Shown piece by piece: positions 44,818 through 55,500 of a DNA stretch of 64,000 bases; within the stretch, counting starts at the first letter, position 1; each line of letters starts with the position of its first letter. The translations under genes and the position numbers were made by a program. This stretch comes from an uncultured Bacteroidia bacterium (lineage in GTDB: Bacteria > Bacteroidota > Bacteroidia > Bacteroidales > Prolixibacteraceae), in assembly GCA_903923905.1 (NCBI GenBank), contig CAIXZH010000118.1, positions 1 through 64,000 on the forward strand. The letters are read 5' to 3'. The notes beneath the pieces are model-generated. The model was not told the DNA's origin and did not search any database. It was given only the letters and a program-made list of their open reading frames with translations.

Positions 44818-47793
44818 ATGAGAGCAATTTATTTTATTCTTCTTGTTGGTTTTACTTACGTATGCTTTGGCAACAGTCCGATTAAGCCCCAGTATTCGGT
44901 TCCAAATTCAATGTGGCCTGAATCCTTCGGGAATCACAGAGCAGTGCTTGAAATATTAGAGGCAACAGATATTGTAGGTCTGGATCTTGTATGGCGCAGA
45001 CATGGTCCGGGAACAGCAAAAAAAAGGTTTCTGATCGTGTCGGCTGAAATGGGGGATACTATTCCAAATATTTACCGTCTGGAAGTGAATAATGAACGGT
45101 GCCGGATTCTTTTTGGTCCGGTGATCAAACCCGGAACCTATTATTTTTACTACATGCCGTACGAAGTTCAGAAGAATTATGGAAATTATGATAAAGATTA
45201 CCTTAAACCTGAAGATGCCCCGTCATTGGAATGGAAGAATAAAAATCAGGTAGGAACGGGGTCCAAAGTGATCAGCTTCCCTCAGCTGAAAGTGATTGGA
45301 ATCCAGTCACGCTCTACTTTCGACAGTTTTTATCCCATGGAAGTGATCCCGATAGTTCCGGAAAAAAAGGCCTTCCTCGCAAAGTTCAAATCTGACTACC
45401 TTATTTTTCCGGAAGATAGAACATTTCCGATCCGGATGAAGGATGAGATTCCATTGAAATGGGTCGAAAAAGGTCCTTCAGGCTTGTTCCATGGTGAAGC
45501 CTGCAGAAACGAATATTATGCTTTTCAAATAGGGGTTTTTGCCTCAAAAAAGGAGCTGAAGAATGTCAAAGTGGAGTTTTCTTCCCTTGCCGGACCCAAT
45601 TTCAAAATCCCCGTTTCGGCACTTACCTGTTTCAATACCGGTGGCATCGGGCCTTACGGAGAACCTTTTGAAAAAAGGATCGATATTGAACAGGGTGACG
45701 TCCAGCCACTTTGGATTGGAATTGACATTCCCGAAGAGATCCCGGCAGGGATTTACAGTGGAATAATCAAAATAGTTGCGGAAAACAGTAATTCGCAATC
45801 TGTTGATGTAAACCTGAAAATAGGTGAAAAAGTCCTGCCCGACCGTGGAGACAGCGAACCCTGGCGACACTCCCGGCTGCGATGGCTCAACTCAAATCGG
45901 GGAATCGATGACCAGCCGACAAGACCGTATGATGCGATTGAGTTTTTGGGTAATTTGACTTACCGGCTCACCGATAAAATACTGAAGATGGACAAGGGAG
46001 GGATGCCGGGTTCAATCCGGATTTCAGGAACCGAACTTTTAACCAGTCCGATCTCCTTTGAAGTTGAAACTCCAAAAGGGAAGGAAGAATTTTCCTTGCC
46101 CCAGGATGTCAAACTATTGAAAAATCAACCCGGGGCTATGTCCGGGGGATGGAACAGCACTTCTAACAATTTCCGGATTTCGGGGGTTGGTGTCATTGAA
46201 TCGGATGGTTACATTAACTATAAAATCCACCTTGAGGCGCTGAATGATGTAAGCATCACCGATATCAGGCTTGAAATACCTGTCAGAAACGAAGTTGCCG
46301 AATATATGATGGGTATGGACTTGCCCGGCACGACTGTTCCGCAAAGCCTTGATGCGAAATGGAAGGGGCCCCATGACAGTTTCTGGATTGGGGATACCCA
46401 TGCCGGAATCTGGTGCGAACTCAGGGGCGGAACCTACAATGGTCCTTTATTGAATCTCTATCACCCTACTCCGCCTGAATCGTGGTATAACCGGGATAAT
46501 GGCGGTTTCCGGATTGAAAAAAGTGCTGCTCAAACAAAAGCTGTCGTTTACAGCGGAAAGCGGGAACTGAAAACCGGCGAAAACCTCGATTTCGAGTGGT
46601 CACTATTAATGACTCCAGTGAAAAAGATCAATACCAAAAGTCAGTTTACCGACCGGTATTATCACAACGGGGGCAACCCGATGCCAACCGATGATGACCT
46701 CTCCTGCGGGGTAAAAGTGGTCAACCTGCACCATGCAAACAACTTTAATCCTCATATCAACTACCCATTCATTGCGGTTGATTCGATGAAATGGTTTGTA
46801 AAACAGCTGCATGCAAAGGGAAAGAAGGTGAAAATTTATTACACCATCCGTGAGCTGACCAATTATACCACTGAATTCTGGGCTCTGCGAAGTCTTGGAA
46901 GCGAAATTCTGGGTGAGGGCAAAGGTGGCGGCTACCCCTGGCTGCGCGAACACCTCATCGACGGCTACAGACCGCAATGGTACCAGTATTTCCCGGACAA
47001 AAGTGCTGATGCCTCCATTGTGAATGCCACTGGGGATTCGCGCTGGTACAATTATTATATCGAAGGGCTGGCGTGGCTGGTCCGGAATGTGGATATTGAC
47101 GGGCTTTACCTCGATGATGTCTCCTATGACCGCAGAACTGTCAAACGGATCCGGAAAGTTCTCGATCATGAAAAGCCGGGCTGCCTGCTTGATTTGCATT
47201 CAAATACCGGTTTCTCGATCGGTCCGGCCAATCAATATGCCGAATATTTCCCTTACATCGATAAGCTATGGTTTGGGGAGAGTTTCCAGTACGATCATAT
47301 GCCCGCTGAAAACTGGCTCGTTGAGGTTTCAGGTATCCCATTCGGATTGATGGGTGACATGCTCCAGGGGGGTGGGAACCGTTGGCGGGGAATGGTTTTC
47401 GGCATGACTGTCCGTCATCCGTGGACTACCGAAGGTTTGAAATGTGACCCGCGTCCGGTTTGGAAAATATGGGATGAATTCGGCATTGAATCTGCCACGA
47501 TGAAAGGATATTGGGAAAAGGATTGCCCGGTCACAACCACGCAACCGGGAATTCATGCTACTTTATATCAAAAAGTGGACTCTTCCCTGATCTCGGTAGC
47601 CAGCTGGAACGATAAACCGGTGAAGTTTTTATTCCGGTTTGACTGGAAAACACTGGGAATCGACCCGGCAAAAGCCGTTCTTGTGGCACCTGAAATAAAG
47701 GATTTCCAAAATTGGGCAACCTTTAACCCGGGTGATTCAATATCTGTCGAGCCCAAAAAAGGATGGTTGTTATATCTTCGTGAAAAAAAATAA
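44818..47793 (+). CDS. Secreted DUF6067-like glycoside hydrolase-type protein
   Basis: The 991-residue protein has a signal peptide (MRAIYFILLVGFTYVCFG). N-terminal beta domains span about 20-330. A large beta-sandwich spans about 330-600 (FWIGDTHAGIWCELRGG). A TIM-barrel-like C-terminal half has VKIYYTIRELTNYT, DGLYLDDVSYDRRT (Asp766/Asp767) and LLDLHSNTGF. The layout resembles DUF6067/GH123-like proteins. The paired Asp at the end of a barrel strand is the best catalytic candidate. It forms an operon with the GH95 gene that starts four bases later. Confidence 0.78.
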   Translation: MRAIYFILLVGFTYVCFGNSPIKPQYSVPNSMWPESFGNHRAVLEILEATDIVGLDLVWRRHGPGTAKKRFLIVSAEMGDTIPNIYRLEVNNERCRILFGPVIKPGTYYFYYMPYEVQKNYGNYDKDYLKPEDAPSLEWKNKNQVGTGSKVISFPQLKVIGIQSRSTFDSFYPMEVIPIVPEKKAFLAKFKSDYLIFPEDRTFPIRMKDEIPLKWVEKGPSGLFHGEACRNEYYAFQIGVFASKKELKNVKVEFSSLAGPNFKIPVSALTCFNTGGIGPYGEPFEKRIDIEQGDVQPLWIGIDIPEEIPAGIYSGIIKIVAENSNSQSVDVNLKIGEKVLPDRGDSEPWRHSRLRWLNSNRGIDDQPTRPYDAIEFLGNLTYRLTDKILKMDKGGMPGSIRISGTELLTSPISFEVETPKGKEEFSLPQDVKLLKNQPGAMSGGWNSTSNNFRISGVGVIESDGYINYKIHLEALNDVSITDIRLEIPVRNEVAEYMMGMDLPGTTVPQSLDAKWKGPHDSFWIGDTHAGIWCELRGGTYNGPLLNLYHPTPPESWYNRDNGGFRIEKSAAQTKAVVYSGKRELKTGENLDFEWSLLMTPVKKINTKSQFTDRYYHNGGNPMPTDDDLSCGVKVVNLHHANNFNPHINYPFIAVDSMKWFVKQLHAKGKKVKIYYTIRELTNYTTEFWALRSLGSEILGEGKGGGYPWLREHLIDGYRPQWYQYFPDKSADASIVNATGDSRWYNYYIEGLAWLVRNVDIDGLYLDDVSYDRRTVKRIRKVLDHEKPGCLLDLHSNTGFSIGPANQYAEYFPYIDKLWFGESFQYDHMPAENWLVEVSGIPFGLMGDMLQGGGNRWRGMVFGMTVRHPWTTEGLKCDPRPVWKIWDEFGIESATMKGYWEKDCPVTTTQPGIHATLYQKVDSSLISVASWNDKPVKFLFRFDWKTLGIDPAKAVLVAPEIKDFQNWATFNPGDSISVEPKKGWLLYLREKK

Positions 47794-47797
47794 AAGA

Positions 47798-50095
47798 ATG
47801 AAGCCTCTAAATCCACTGATTATCCTGTTTTTGATTCCCGGGATATTTACTCCTTCACTGGCAATGCCTTCTGTTTCAAAACACGACCTCCGGTTCTCCC
47901 GCCTGGCAACCTCATGGGACGAAGGGATTCCTTTGGGAAACGGAATGCTCGGTGCTTTGGTTTGGCAAAAAGAGGATTATCTTCGCCTTTCCCTGGATCG
48001 TGCCGATTTGTGGGATTTGCGCCCCATGGAAAACTTCACAAAACCCGAATTCAGTTTCAAATGGGTACAGCAGCAGGTTAAAGAGAATAATTACAAAGCA
48101 GTACAGAACCTGTTTGACGCCCCTTATGACCAGCTCCCTGCTCCCTCTAAAATCCCGGGGGCAGCCATCGAATTTGATACGAAAAGCCTGGGTGAAATAA
48201 CTTCGGTTCGTCTGACCCTGAAGAATGCGGTTTGTGAAACGAAGTGGAAAAATGGAGCAAGCCTTCAGACTTTTGTTCATGCTTCCCAACCGGGCGGGTG
48301 GTTCAGGTTTGAACACGTTTCAAAGACCTTTGTTCCTGTAATGATCCCGCCTCAATACCGGAAATCAGAAACAAGTGATGCCAACGATCCTGTTGCCGGT
48401 CAGGATCTGCAACGACTCGGGTATGAGCAGGGGAAAGTGGTGGAGAGGCCCAATAAATTAGTTTACAGGCAAAAAGGGTGGAACGGATTTGAGTATGAAG
48501 TGGCCGTTTCCTGGGAATATTCAGGGAATACCCTTACCGGAGTGTGGACCATTACCTCCTCATCTTCAGAGAAAGAGGGGGGCAAAACAGCTTCTGAACT
48601 TGTGACGGAGCAATTGAAGGATACAAAATTTGAGGTTGCCTCGCAATCACATTCAGTTTGGTGGAGAACATTCTGGACAAAATCAGCCATCAGCATCCCC
48701 GATACGGTTCTTGAAAAACAATGGTATCTTGAACAGTATAAATTTGGTTCAGCCGCCAGGGCCGATGCCCCGCCAATCTCGCTTCAGGCTGTATGGACTG
48801 CAGATAACGGGAAATTACCACCCTGGAAAGGGGACTTTCACCACGACCTAAATACCCAGTTGAGTTACTGGCCAGCTTATTCCTCAAATCATCTTGACCT
48901 CGAAGAGGGGTATCTGAACTGGCTATGGAAATACAGGGAGTCCTTTAAAAAGTATACGAAAACCTACTTTGGAACTTCCGGGATGAATGTCCCCGGAGTA
49001 ACCACCCTCGAGGGAGAACCGATGGGCGGATGGATTCAGTATTCATTCGGTCCAACTGTAGGGTGCTGGCTTGCCCAACATTTTTACCTGCACTGGATCT
49101 ATTCGAAAGATGAGAAATTTCTGAAAGAAAAAGCCTACCCATGGATCAGCGATGTTGCCACCTACCTGGATGAGATCTCGGTTAAGGATGGAAACGGGGT
49201 GCGTAAACTGCCGATCAGCTCGAGTCCTGAAATCAATGACAATTCGATCAATGCCTGGTTTCCACAAATCACCAATTTCGATCTCGCCTTTATCCGCTGG
49301 ACTTTTGAAAAAGCGGCAGAACTTGCTGATGAATTGGGGAAAAAGGAAGAAGCCATGAAATGGAAATCCATCCTATCTGAATGGCCGCAATTTGCTCTGG
49401 ATGAACAAGGTGGAATGGTTTTTGCGCCGGGTCATCCTTATGTTGAATCCCACCGCCATTTTTCACACCTCGTAGGTTGGCATCCGCTTGGGGTAATTGA
49501 CTGGTCAAAGGGTGAGAAAGACCAGGAAATCATCAAATCAACACTGATTAACCTGGAGAACAGAGGTCCTGACTGGTGGTGCGGGTACTCCTGGAGCTGG
49601 CTTGGTAACCTTTACGCACGGGCTTATATGGGTGATAAGGCCGCAAAATCGCTTCATATTTTCTCGGAAAATTTCTGTCTTCCCAATAGCTTTCATGTGA
49701 ATGGGGAACAGCATGATAAAGGATTTTCAAAGATGAAATACCGTCCTTTTACACTCGAGGGGAACTTTGCATTTGCCGCCGGGGTTCAGGAGATGCTCAT
49801 CCAGAGTCATACGGGAATCATTCATATTTTCCCGGCAATCCCTGCAGACTGGAAAGATTTATCCTTTTCCACCTTGCGTGCTGCCGGGGCTTTTCTGGTT
49901 TCGGCTGAACAAAAGAACGGGAAGGTGACCTGGGTTGAGATAGTTTCCGAAAAAGGGGGAGTCTGCAAACTTAAGAATCCGTTCGGAACTGCATCCTTTC
50001 GGACAAAATACAGCTGGAATGGAACCCTGAAATCCTCAAATGATATTCTCACGATTGAATTCCCGAAAAACGGGAAAGTTGTATTGAACCAATGA
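47798..50095 (+). CDS. Divergent GH95 family protein
   Basis: I start at the ATG at 47798, which follows the previous stop by four bases and gives a signal peptide (IILFLIPGIFTPSLA). The 765-residue protein has the GH95 N-terminal beta domain (PLGNGMLGALVW) and (alpha/alpha)6 domain. By comparison with B. bifidum AfcA (Asn421, Asn423, Glu566, Asp766), I align Asp350/Asn352 (FHHDLNTQLSYWP), Glu478 (SSSPEIND) and Glu654 (TLEGNFAFAAG). The last is Glu where AfcA has Asp. It may cleave alpha-L-fucose or alpha-L-galactose, or another related linkage. Confidence 0.85.
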   Translation: MKPLNPLIILFLIPGIFTPSLAMPSVSKHDLRFSRLATSWDEGIPLGNGMLGALVWQKEDYLRLSLDRADLWDLRPMENFTKPEFSFKWVQQQVKENNYKAVQNLFDAPYDQLPAPSKIPGAAIEFDTKSLGEITSVRLTLKNAVCETKWKNGASLQTFVHASQPGGWFRFEHVSKTFVPVMIPPQYRKSETSDANDPVAGQDLQRLGYEQGKVVERPNKLVYRQKGWNGFEYEVAVSWEYSGNTLTGVWTITSSSSEKEGGKTASELVTEQLKDTKFEVASQSHSVWWRTFWTKSAISIPDTVLEKQWYLEQYKFGSAARADAPPISLQAVWTADNGKLPPWKGDFHHDLNTQLSYWPAYSSNHLDLEEGYLNWLWKYRESFKKYTKTYFGTSGMNVPGVTTLEGEPMGGWIQYSFGPTVGCWLAQHFYLHWIYSKDEKFLKEKAYPWISDVATYLDEISVKDGNGVRKLPISSSPEINDNSINAWFPQITNFDLAFIRWTFEKAAELADELGKKEEAMKWKSILSEWPQFALDEQGGMVFAPGHPYVESHRHFSHLVGWHPLGVIDWSKGEKDQEIIKSTLINLENRGPDWWCGYSWSWLGNLYARAYMGDKAAKSLHIFSENFCLPNSFHVNGEQHDKGFSKMKYRPFTLEGNFAFAAGVQEMLIQSHTGIIHIFPAIPADWKDLSFSTLRAAGAFLVSAEQKNGKVTWVEIVSEKGGVCKLKNPFGTASFRTKYSWNGTLKSSNDILTIEFPKNGKVVLNQ

Positions 50096-50161
50096 GATTT
50101 AATGTCAACGCCATTCTTAACTCCTAATTTAGCCATAAATTGAAAAGCCAATTGTGAATAA

Positions 50162-50189
50162 TTGAGGTAATGTTTTTTTAATATCTTTG
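50162..50189 (+). promoter_or_regulatory. Promoter candidate TTG-N17-TATCTTTG for ECF sigma gene
   Basis: TTG (50162-50164), 17 bases, then TATCTTTG (50182-50189), an exact TAnnTTTG box, 44 bases before the GTG start. The same TTG-N17-TAnnTTTG spacing is seen upstream of the AhpD-like gene. Confidence 0.55.
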
Positions 50190-50233
50190 ACCATCCTTTA
50201 GGAACGAATCCCAAAATTAACTAAACAAACTTA

Positions 50234-50839
50234 GTGAACAGTCTGATCAAAGATCGAACTCATTGGCTTGAGGTATGGTATAGGTTTCGAATTGGAAATC
50301 AGGCTGCCTTTGCTGAAATCTATGAAGAGTTTATCGATGCGCTTTTTGCCTATGGGAGCAAAATAAGCAATGACCGCGAATTGGTAAAGGATTGCATCCA
50401 GGACATATTCATTGACCTTCAACGGCTAAATCCAAATCTTCACCATCCGGAGTACATTGAATATTATCTGTTTAAATCTTTGAAAAACAGCATTCTTCAA
50501 AAATTCAAGGAAAACAGGAAGATAGAACGACTTCCTTCAAACGAGTATGCTGATTTTAATCTTCAGTTCAATATTGAGCAGAATGATTTCGATCTTGAAT
50601 CAGACCTTCTCAGGTTAGAAAAACTGAAAAATATCCTGAAAACGCTGGACCCTCAAAAAAGGGAGTTGCTTTTCCTTAAATTTAACACCGGACTAAATTA
50701 TATTGAAATCGGGCAACTGTTAGGTTTGAATCCGGATACCGTTAAAAAGCAGGTTTATCGGACCCTGGACCATCTGCGGTCAAAATATGGAAAACAGTTA
50801 ATGGAATTACTGATGATATGGGAAAGGAATACGAAATGA
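50234..50839 (+). CDS. ECF-type RNA polymerase sigma factor
   Basis: The 201-residue protein has sigma region 2 (GNQAAFAEIYEEFIDALFAY, ELVKDCIQDIFIDL) and region 4 (GLNYIEIGQLLGLNPDTVKK). A stop codon 12 bases upstream in frame leaves the GTG at 50234 as the only standard start near the conserved N-terminus. It belongs to the sigma/FecR/SusC systems of Bacteroidota, in which it is held by FecR and released upon glycan uptake. The FecR gene is unusually far downstream (379 bp). Confidence 0.93.
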   Translation: MNSLIKDRTHWLEVWYRFRIGNQAAFAEIYEEFIDALFAYGSKISNDRELVKDCIQDIFIDLQRLNPNLHHPEYIEYYLFKSLKNSILQKFKENRKIERLPSNEYADFNLQFNIEQNDFDLESDLLRLEKLKNILKTLDPQKRELLFLKFNTGLNYIEIGQLLGLNPDTVKKQVYRTLDHLRSKYGKQLMELLMIWERNTK

Positions 50840-51218
50840 AAAATTTGATACAGAAAGTGCAAAATGCACTTTGCTTCTGGTCGTGACTCTGCATTCGAAA
50901 GAACATATAGATCAAAAGTGAGTTAATTAAATACCGGTTGGCAAATAAACCCTGGTTTTCCTGAAACAGTTTCGGCACCAGGTGACCGGGAATTGCTACC
51001 TCCAACCGCAGAACAGCTAACTTTGGGATTATATTGTGTTAATTTTGCGCTTTATTTTTTATATTTTGCACTTTTCTCATTCCAATCGCCTCTTCGCCCC
51101 CTTCTCTCAATCGCCAGGCGCCATCAAATGAGTCATTTTACCTGTCCCAAAAATAAATGTCCCTAAAAATGTCCCTTTTCTCATTTTCTCACCTCTTAGG
51201 GATATAAACCAGAAAAAA
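50840..51218 (+). other. 379-bp gap between ECF sigma and FecR genes
   Basis: The region starts with a perfect hairpin (50854-50872) and continues with no convincing gene; frames on both strands are short or lack family features. It is T/C-rich near 51050-51180, with TTTTGC words (51043, 51064) and repeated TGTCCC (51147, 51160, 51170). A separate promoter for fecR may lie here, but no exact TTTG/TAnnTTTG pair at normal spacing is visible. Confidence 0.5.
50854..50872 (+). terminator. Hairpin after the ECF sigma gene
   Basis: AAAGTGCA (50854-50861) and TGCACTTT (50865-50872) are perfect inverted copies with a three-base loop, 15 bases after the sigma stop codon. No long T-run follows, so termination strength is uncertain. 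Its words resemble the GCAAAGTG/CACTTTGC repeat class seen near 25545 and 28450. Confidence 0.5.
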
Positions 51219-52412
51219 ATGACCCCTTTCGATCAAAAATTTGTTGAGAACCCACAGTTCTTAAATTGGGTATTCAGGTCAAATCCTGTAATTGAAAGCT
51301 ATTGGAAAGATTACCTGATTGAAAATCCGTCGGAGGCAGATCAACTGCTTGAACTTAAGGCGCGTCTGACCGAGCTTCGGTTTTCGAATGACATGCTGAC
51401 CAAATCCGAGAAGGAGGAGTTGGGAATCCGGATTACTTCAAGATTAAGCCGGGAATTAATGCAAAATAAGAGGAGGCTAATCCTGAATGCATTTATGAAA
51501 TATGCAGCTGTTGCGTTAATCTTTGCAGCTATTGGCGGATCAGTCGTCTACTTCAGCATAAACAAAGAAACCGTTTATCAGCAATTTGCCCGCCAGGCAA
51601 TCCAGGTTCCAACCTCTGGTCAGGAGCCCTTACTGATCACCTCGAACGGAGAAAATGTCAAACTTAAGAAATCAAATTCTACCATTGATTACTCCCAAAA
51701 AGGGACTGTTGTTCTGAATAACGATTCGGTTTTGAGAACAACCGAAGATGCTTCAAACGAAATGAATCAGTTGGTTATTCCATACGGCAATCAATCACGA
51801 ATTGTGTTATCCGATAATACCGTTGTTTGGCTTAATGCAGGCAGTCGTCTCGTCTATCCGACGCAATTCAACAAAAAAACACGTGAAGTTGTGCTTTTTG
51901 GCGAAGCCTATTTTGATGTCACAAAAAATCCGGACAAACCTTTTATTGTTAAAACCTCAAATTTGGATGTTAAGGTCCTGGGCACCAAGTTTAATATTTC
52001 TGCCTATGCTGAGGATAATGCTATTCAAACGGTATTGAAAGAGGGAAGCGTGGTTGTAAAGAGAAAAGGGGCAGGCATATTTGAAAAAGAGGTTGTTTTG
52101 ACCCCCAACCAGATGGCTTCTTTTGATAAAAATACAGGAAATACAAAAATTCAGGAAGTTGATGCGAACTATTTTACACTCTGGACAAAAGGGTTGATTA
52201 GTTTCGACGAGATCGATTTTGTTAGGGTGACCAAAAAACTGGAGCGATTCTATAATATTTCGATCAATTTTTCAGATCCTCAGAAGGAGATAATACGCAT
52301 CAGTGGTAAACTCGATTTAAAGCGGAACAGAAAGGAGGTGATGGAATATCTGGAGAAGGTCTCTTTATCCAGTTTCGAACAAGTAAACGAAAATCAATAT
52401 ATTATAAAATAG
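51219..52412 (+). CDS. FecR family anti-sigma factor
   Basis: The 397-residue protein has a cytoplasmic N-terminal part (about 1-90), one membrane helix (about 94-114, KYAAVALIFAAIGGSVV) and a periplasmic FecR domain with VWLNAGSRLVYPTQF, FGEAYFDVTKNPDKPF and VLGTKFNISAY. The C-terminal DUF4974 region (ISINFSDPQKEIIRISGKLD) resembles an STN fold and should touch the SusC STN domain. It holds the ECF sigma factor until signalled. Confidence 0.94.
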   Translation: MTPFDQKFVENPQFLNWVFRSNPVIESYWKDYLIENPSEADQLLELKARLTELRFSNDMLTKSEKEELGIRITSRLSRELMQNKRRLILNAFMKYAAVALIFAAIGGSVVYFSINKETVYQQFARQAIQVPTSGQEPLLITSNGENVKLKKSNSTIDYSQKGTVVLNNDSVLRTTEDASNEMNQLVIPYGNQSRIVLSDNTVVWLNAGSRLVYPTQFNKKTREVVLFGEAYFDVTKNPDKPFIVKTSNLDVKVLGTKFNISAYAEDNAIQTVLKEGSVVVKRKGAGIFEKEVVLTPNQMASFDKNTGNTKIQEVDANYFTLWTKGLISFDEIDFVRVTKKLERFYNISINFSDPQKEIIRISGKLDLKRNRKEVMEYLEKVSLSSFEQVNENQYIIK

Positions 52413-52424
52413 CATGAAAAAAAA

Positions 52425-52450
52425 CCGGAAAATGGTGGAACATTTCCCGG
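52425..52450. other. Hairpin between fecR and susC genes
   Basis: CCGGAAAATG (52425-52434) and CATTTCCCGG (52441-52450) pair with one mismatch around a six-base loop. It follows the fecR stop after an A-run. It may attenuate read-through so that susC is expressed separately at high level. Confidence 0.45.
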
Positions 52451-52502
52451 TCTCAATAAACACCAAATAACTTAGTATTTATTTATTAATCAATTCAAAA
52501 GT

Positions 52503-55500
52503 ATGCAAAAAAAATGTCTAATTGGCATTCCCGACCGGGAATGTCAAAAAAAACTTTGGAAAATTATGAAATTGACCATTGCGTTACTTATCGGTTTTAT
52601 AATGACCGTAACGGCAGCTAGCACCTATTCGCAAAAGACCCGACTCGATGTATCCCTGACAAATACCTCCATCAAGGGTGTGATTGGATATATCGAGCAG
52701 AATAGTGAATTTGTTTTTCTCTACCGGAGTGAAGATTTTAATACCTCTAAAAAGGTAAATATCGATCTTAAAGATGCTACAATCAGCCAGATCCTGGATG
52801 AGGCACTGACCGGTGAAAATGTTGTTTATGATATCTACGAACGACAGATTGTAATCCGAAAGGGAGAAAATCTGCCCGCTGATACCCGGCAAAATCAGAA
52901 GAAGGAGATCTCAGGAACAGTTAAAGACAGCAACGGGCTCGCTTTGCCAGGAGTTAGCGTGGTGGTAAAAGGAACTACCACTGGGTCAATGACTGATGTC
53001 AATGGAAATTTCAGATTGGTTCTGCCTGAAAATGCAAAAGTAATCACCTATTCATTTGTAGGGATGAAAACCCAGGAAGTCGCAGTTGACAAAAAAACCA
53101 CACTTAATATTACCCTAATTGAAGAAACGGTTGGTCTCGATGAAGTTGTGGCTGTCGGCTATACCACCCAAAGCAGGCATAAAATGACCAGTGCAGTGGC
53201 TACGGTTTCAGGAGAGGAACTAACAAAGCGGGAAGCAACAGATCCTGAGACTCTGTTACAGGGTCAGTTGCCCGGATTACAGGTTGTACAAAATTCAGGT
53301 GAACCGGGAAATGAAGGAGTCACCATGAATATACGGGGGATAAGTACCTTTAGTGGTGCAGGAAACAACCCGTTGATCATCATTGACGGTCTGCCGGGAA
53401 GTTTATCTGTGTTAAATCCTAATGATATAGAATCTGTAACTCTTTTAAAAGATGCTGCATCAGCTGCTATTTATGGATCGAGAGGCGCAAATGGAGTAAT
53501 CGTCATAACAACTAAGGCTGGCAAAGCCGGAAAATTCGCACTTACCTATAATTATAATTTAGGAATTTCCAATGCAACGAGTTTGCCCGATATTGTCAGC
53601 AACTCAGCCCAATTTATGACCCTTTCCAATGAAGCCGATGCAAATTCCGGGCGTGCACCTTTATATACTCAAGCTCAGATTGACCTATATGCCAATGCAA
53701 CCGACCGGGTTAAGTATCCAAATCATAATTGGTTAAATGATGTTTTTAGAACGGCAACCACCCAGAATCACTATTTTGGTATGAGTGGAGGGATTGAGAA
53801 TACAACATTTAGGGTTGGTTTAGGAATTACCAATCAACCTGGAGTAATGATCGGTTTCAATTATAATAAATATACGTTAGATCTTAATTTGTCATCTAAA
53901 GTGCACCAGCGGGTTACTCTTGGAACAAATATTCAGATGCGTTATGCGAACAGGGTTACTCCAGGTCAGGGGTCTACTGATCAGTTCTTGTCAACTATGG
54001 CACAAAGTCCGTTGTACCCTGCAAAATATGAGGGGAAATGGATTAAACGGGCCTATTCCAATGAATTGGGCAATAAGAATCCGGTAGCTATTGCTAATGA
54101 AAATATATCGACAAAATCAGATGATTACTATATGCAAGGATACGTTTTTGCCAATATAGATTTGTTCAAGGGGTTGATCTGGGAAAACAAAGCCGGTGCA
54201 AATTTTGAGACTTCAAAATATGATTATTTCCGACCCGTAATTCAAACTTATTATTTTAATGATATGAGCAGCGCCGGATTATTGGACGATGGCACCCCAG
54301 GGCTGACTGCTGGCAGGGCTGACAATATCTATACGGTAGTCTATAGTCAGTTAAATTACAAGCGGTTATTCGGCGACCATAATATCTCTGCAGTTGCAGG
54401 CGTTTCACAGGAGCAAAATAAAAGTAGTTTTATCGATGCTTCAAGACTTCAGTACACTACAAACCTGTTAAGTGAACTAAATGCAGGCCCTACCAGCGGT
54501 ATGACCAATGACGGATCTTCCGCTGAATGGGCCTTAAGTTCTTTTTATGGAAATGCAAATTATGATTATAAGGATAAATATCTTTTGGGATCAAGCATTC
54601 GTTACGATGGTACATCACGACTGCCATCAAAAACCAGATGGGGACTATTTTATTCATTTTCAGGAGCATGGCGTATCTCCAAAGAAAATTTCATGAAAGA
54701 TATCCGCTGGATTGATGACCTGAAGATCAGAGGATCATGGGGAGAATTAGGCAATCAAAATATTGGCAACTATCCTTATCAACCGGCTCTCACCAGCAGT
54801 TCATATGCATTTGCAGGAAGTGTCGCATCAGGTTATTCTGCCAATTCTTTAGTGGATCCTTCCCTGACCTGGGAAACAACAAGGGTAAGCGATTTTGGAA
54901 TAGACCTCAAAGCTTTTAAAAACAGACTCTCATTTACAGCAGACTATTTTGATAAATACACGTATAATATTCTGCGTAGTTCACAGGTCCCACTTTGGTT
55001 AGGTTTGACACCACCGACAATTAATGATGGTGCAGTTGGAAACAAAGGCTTGGAATTCATTGTACAATACAGGGGGACAATAAGTAAAGACCTTTCATTT
55101 TCTGTTGGCGGAAATTTCCAGACTTACAAGAATACCTTAAAACACTACGGGAAAACTGAAATCAATGGAAATACGATCCGGCAAGAAGGCAAACCATTAG
55201 ATTCCTATTATTTGTACAAATGGGATGGAATTTTCCAAAGCCAGGCTGAAATAGACGCATCGGCCAAACAACCAGTTACTCCAACTCCCGGAGATTTGAA
55301 ATTCAAGGATTTAAACGGAGATAAAGTGATTGACGCTAAAGACCGGGTAATTGTAAATGGTAAATATCCAGCATATCAATATTCCCTAAATCTGGACTTA
55401 AAATGGAAAGATTTTGACATCAGTGCATTGGCTTACAGCTCTGAAGGACAAAAAATTTATGTAACAGGATGGGGAATTGAACCTTTTCAACAAGGATCAG

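Noticed and set aside
46606-47199. 197-codon open frame antisense to the DUF6067-like gene
   Set aside because: It lies wholly inside a well-supported gene and shows no family motif; it arises from codon bias on the other strand.
50742-51005. 87-codon minus frame across the end of the ECF sigma gene and the following gap
   Set aside because: It overlaps the sigma gene's conserved region 4 and has no recognisable features.
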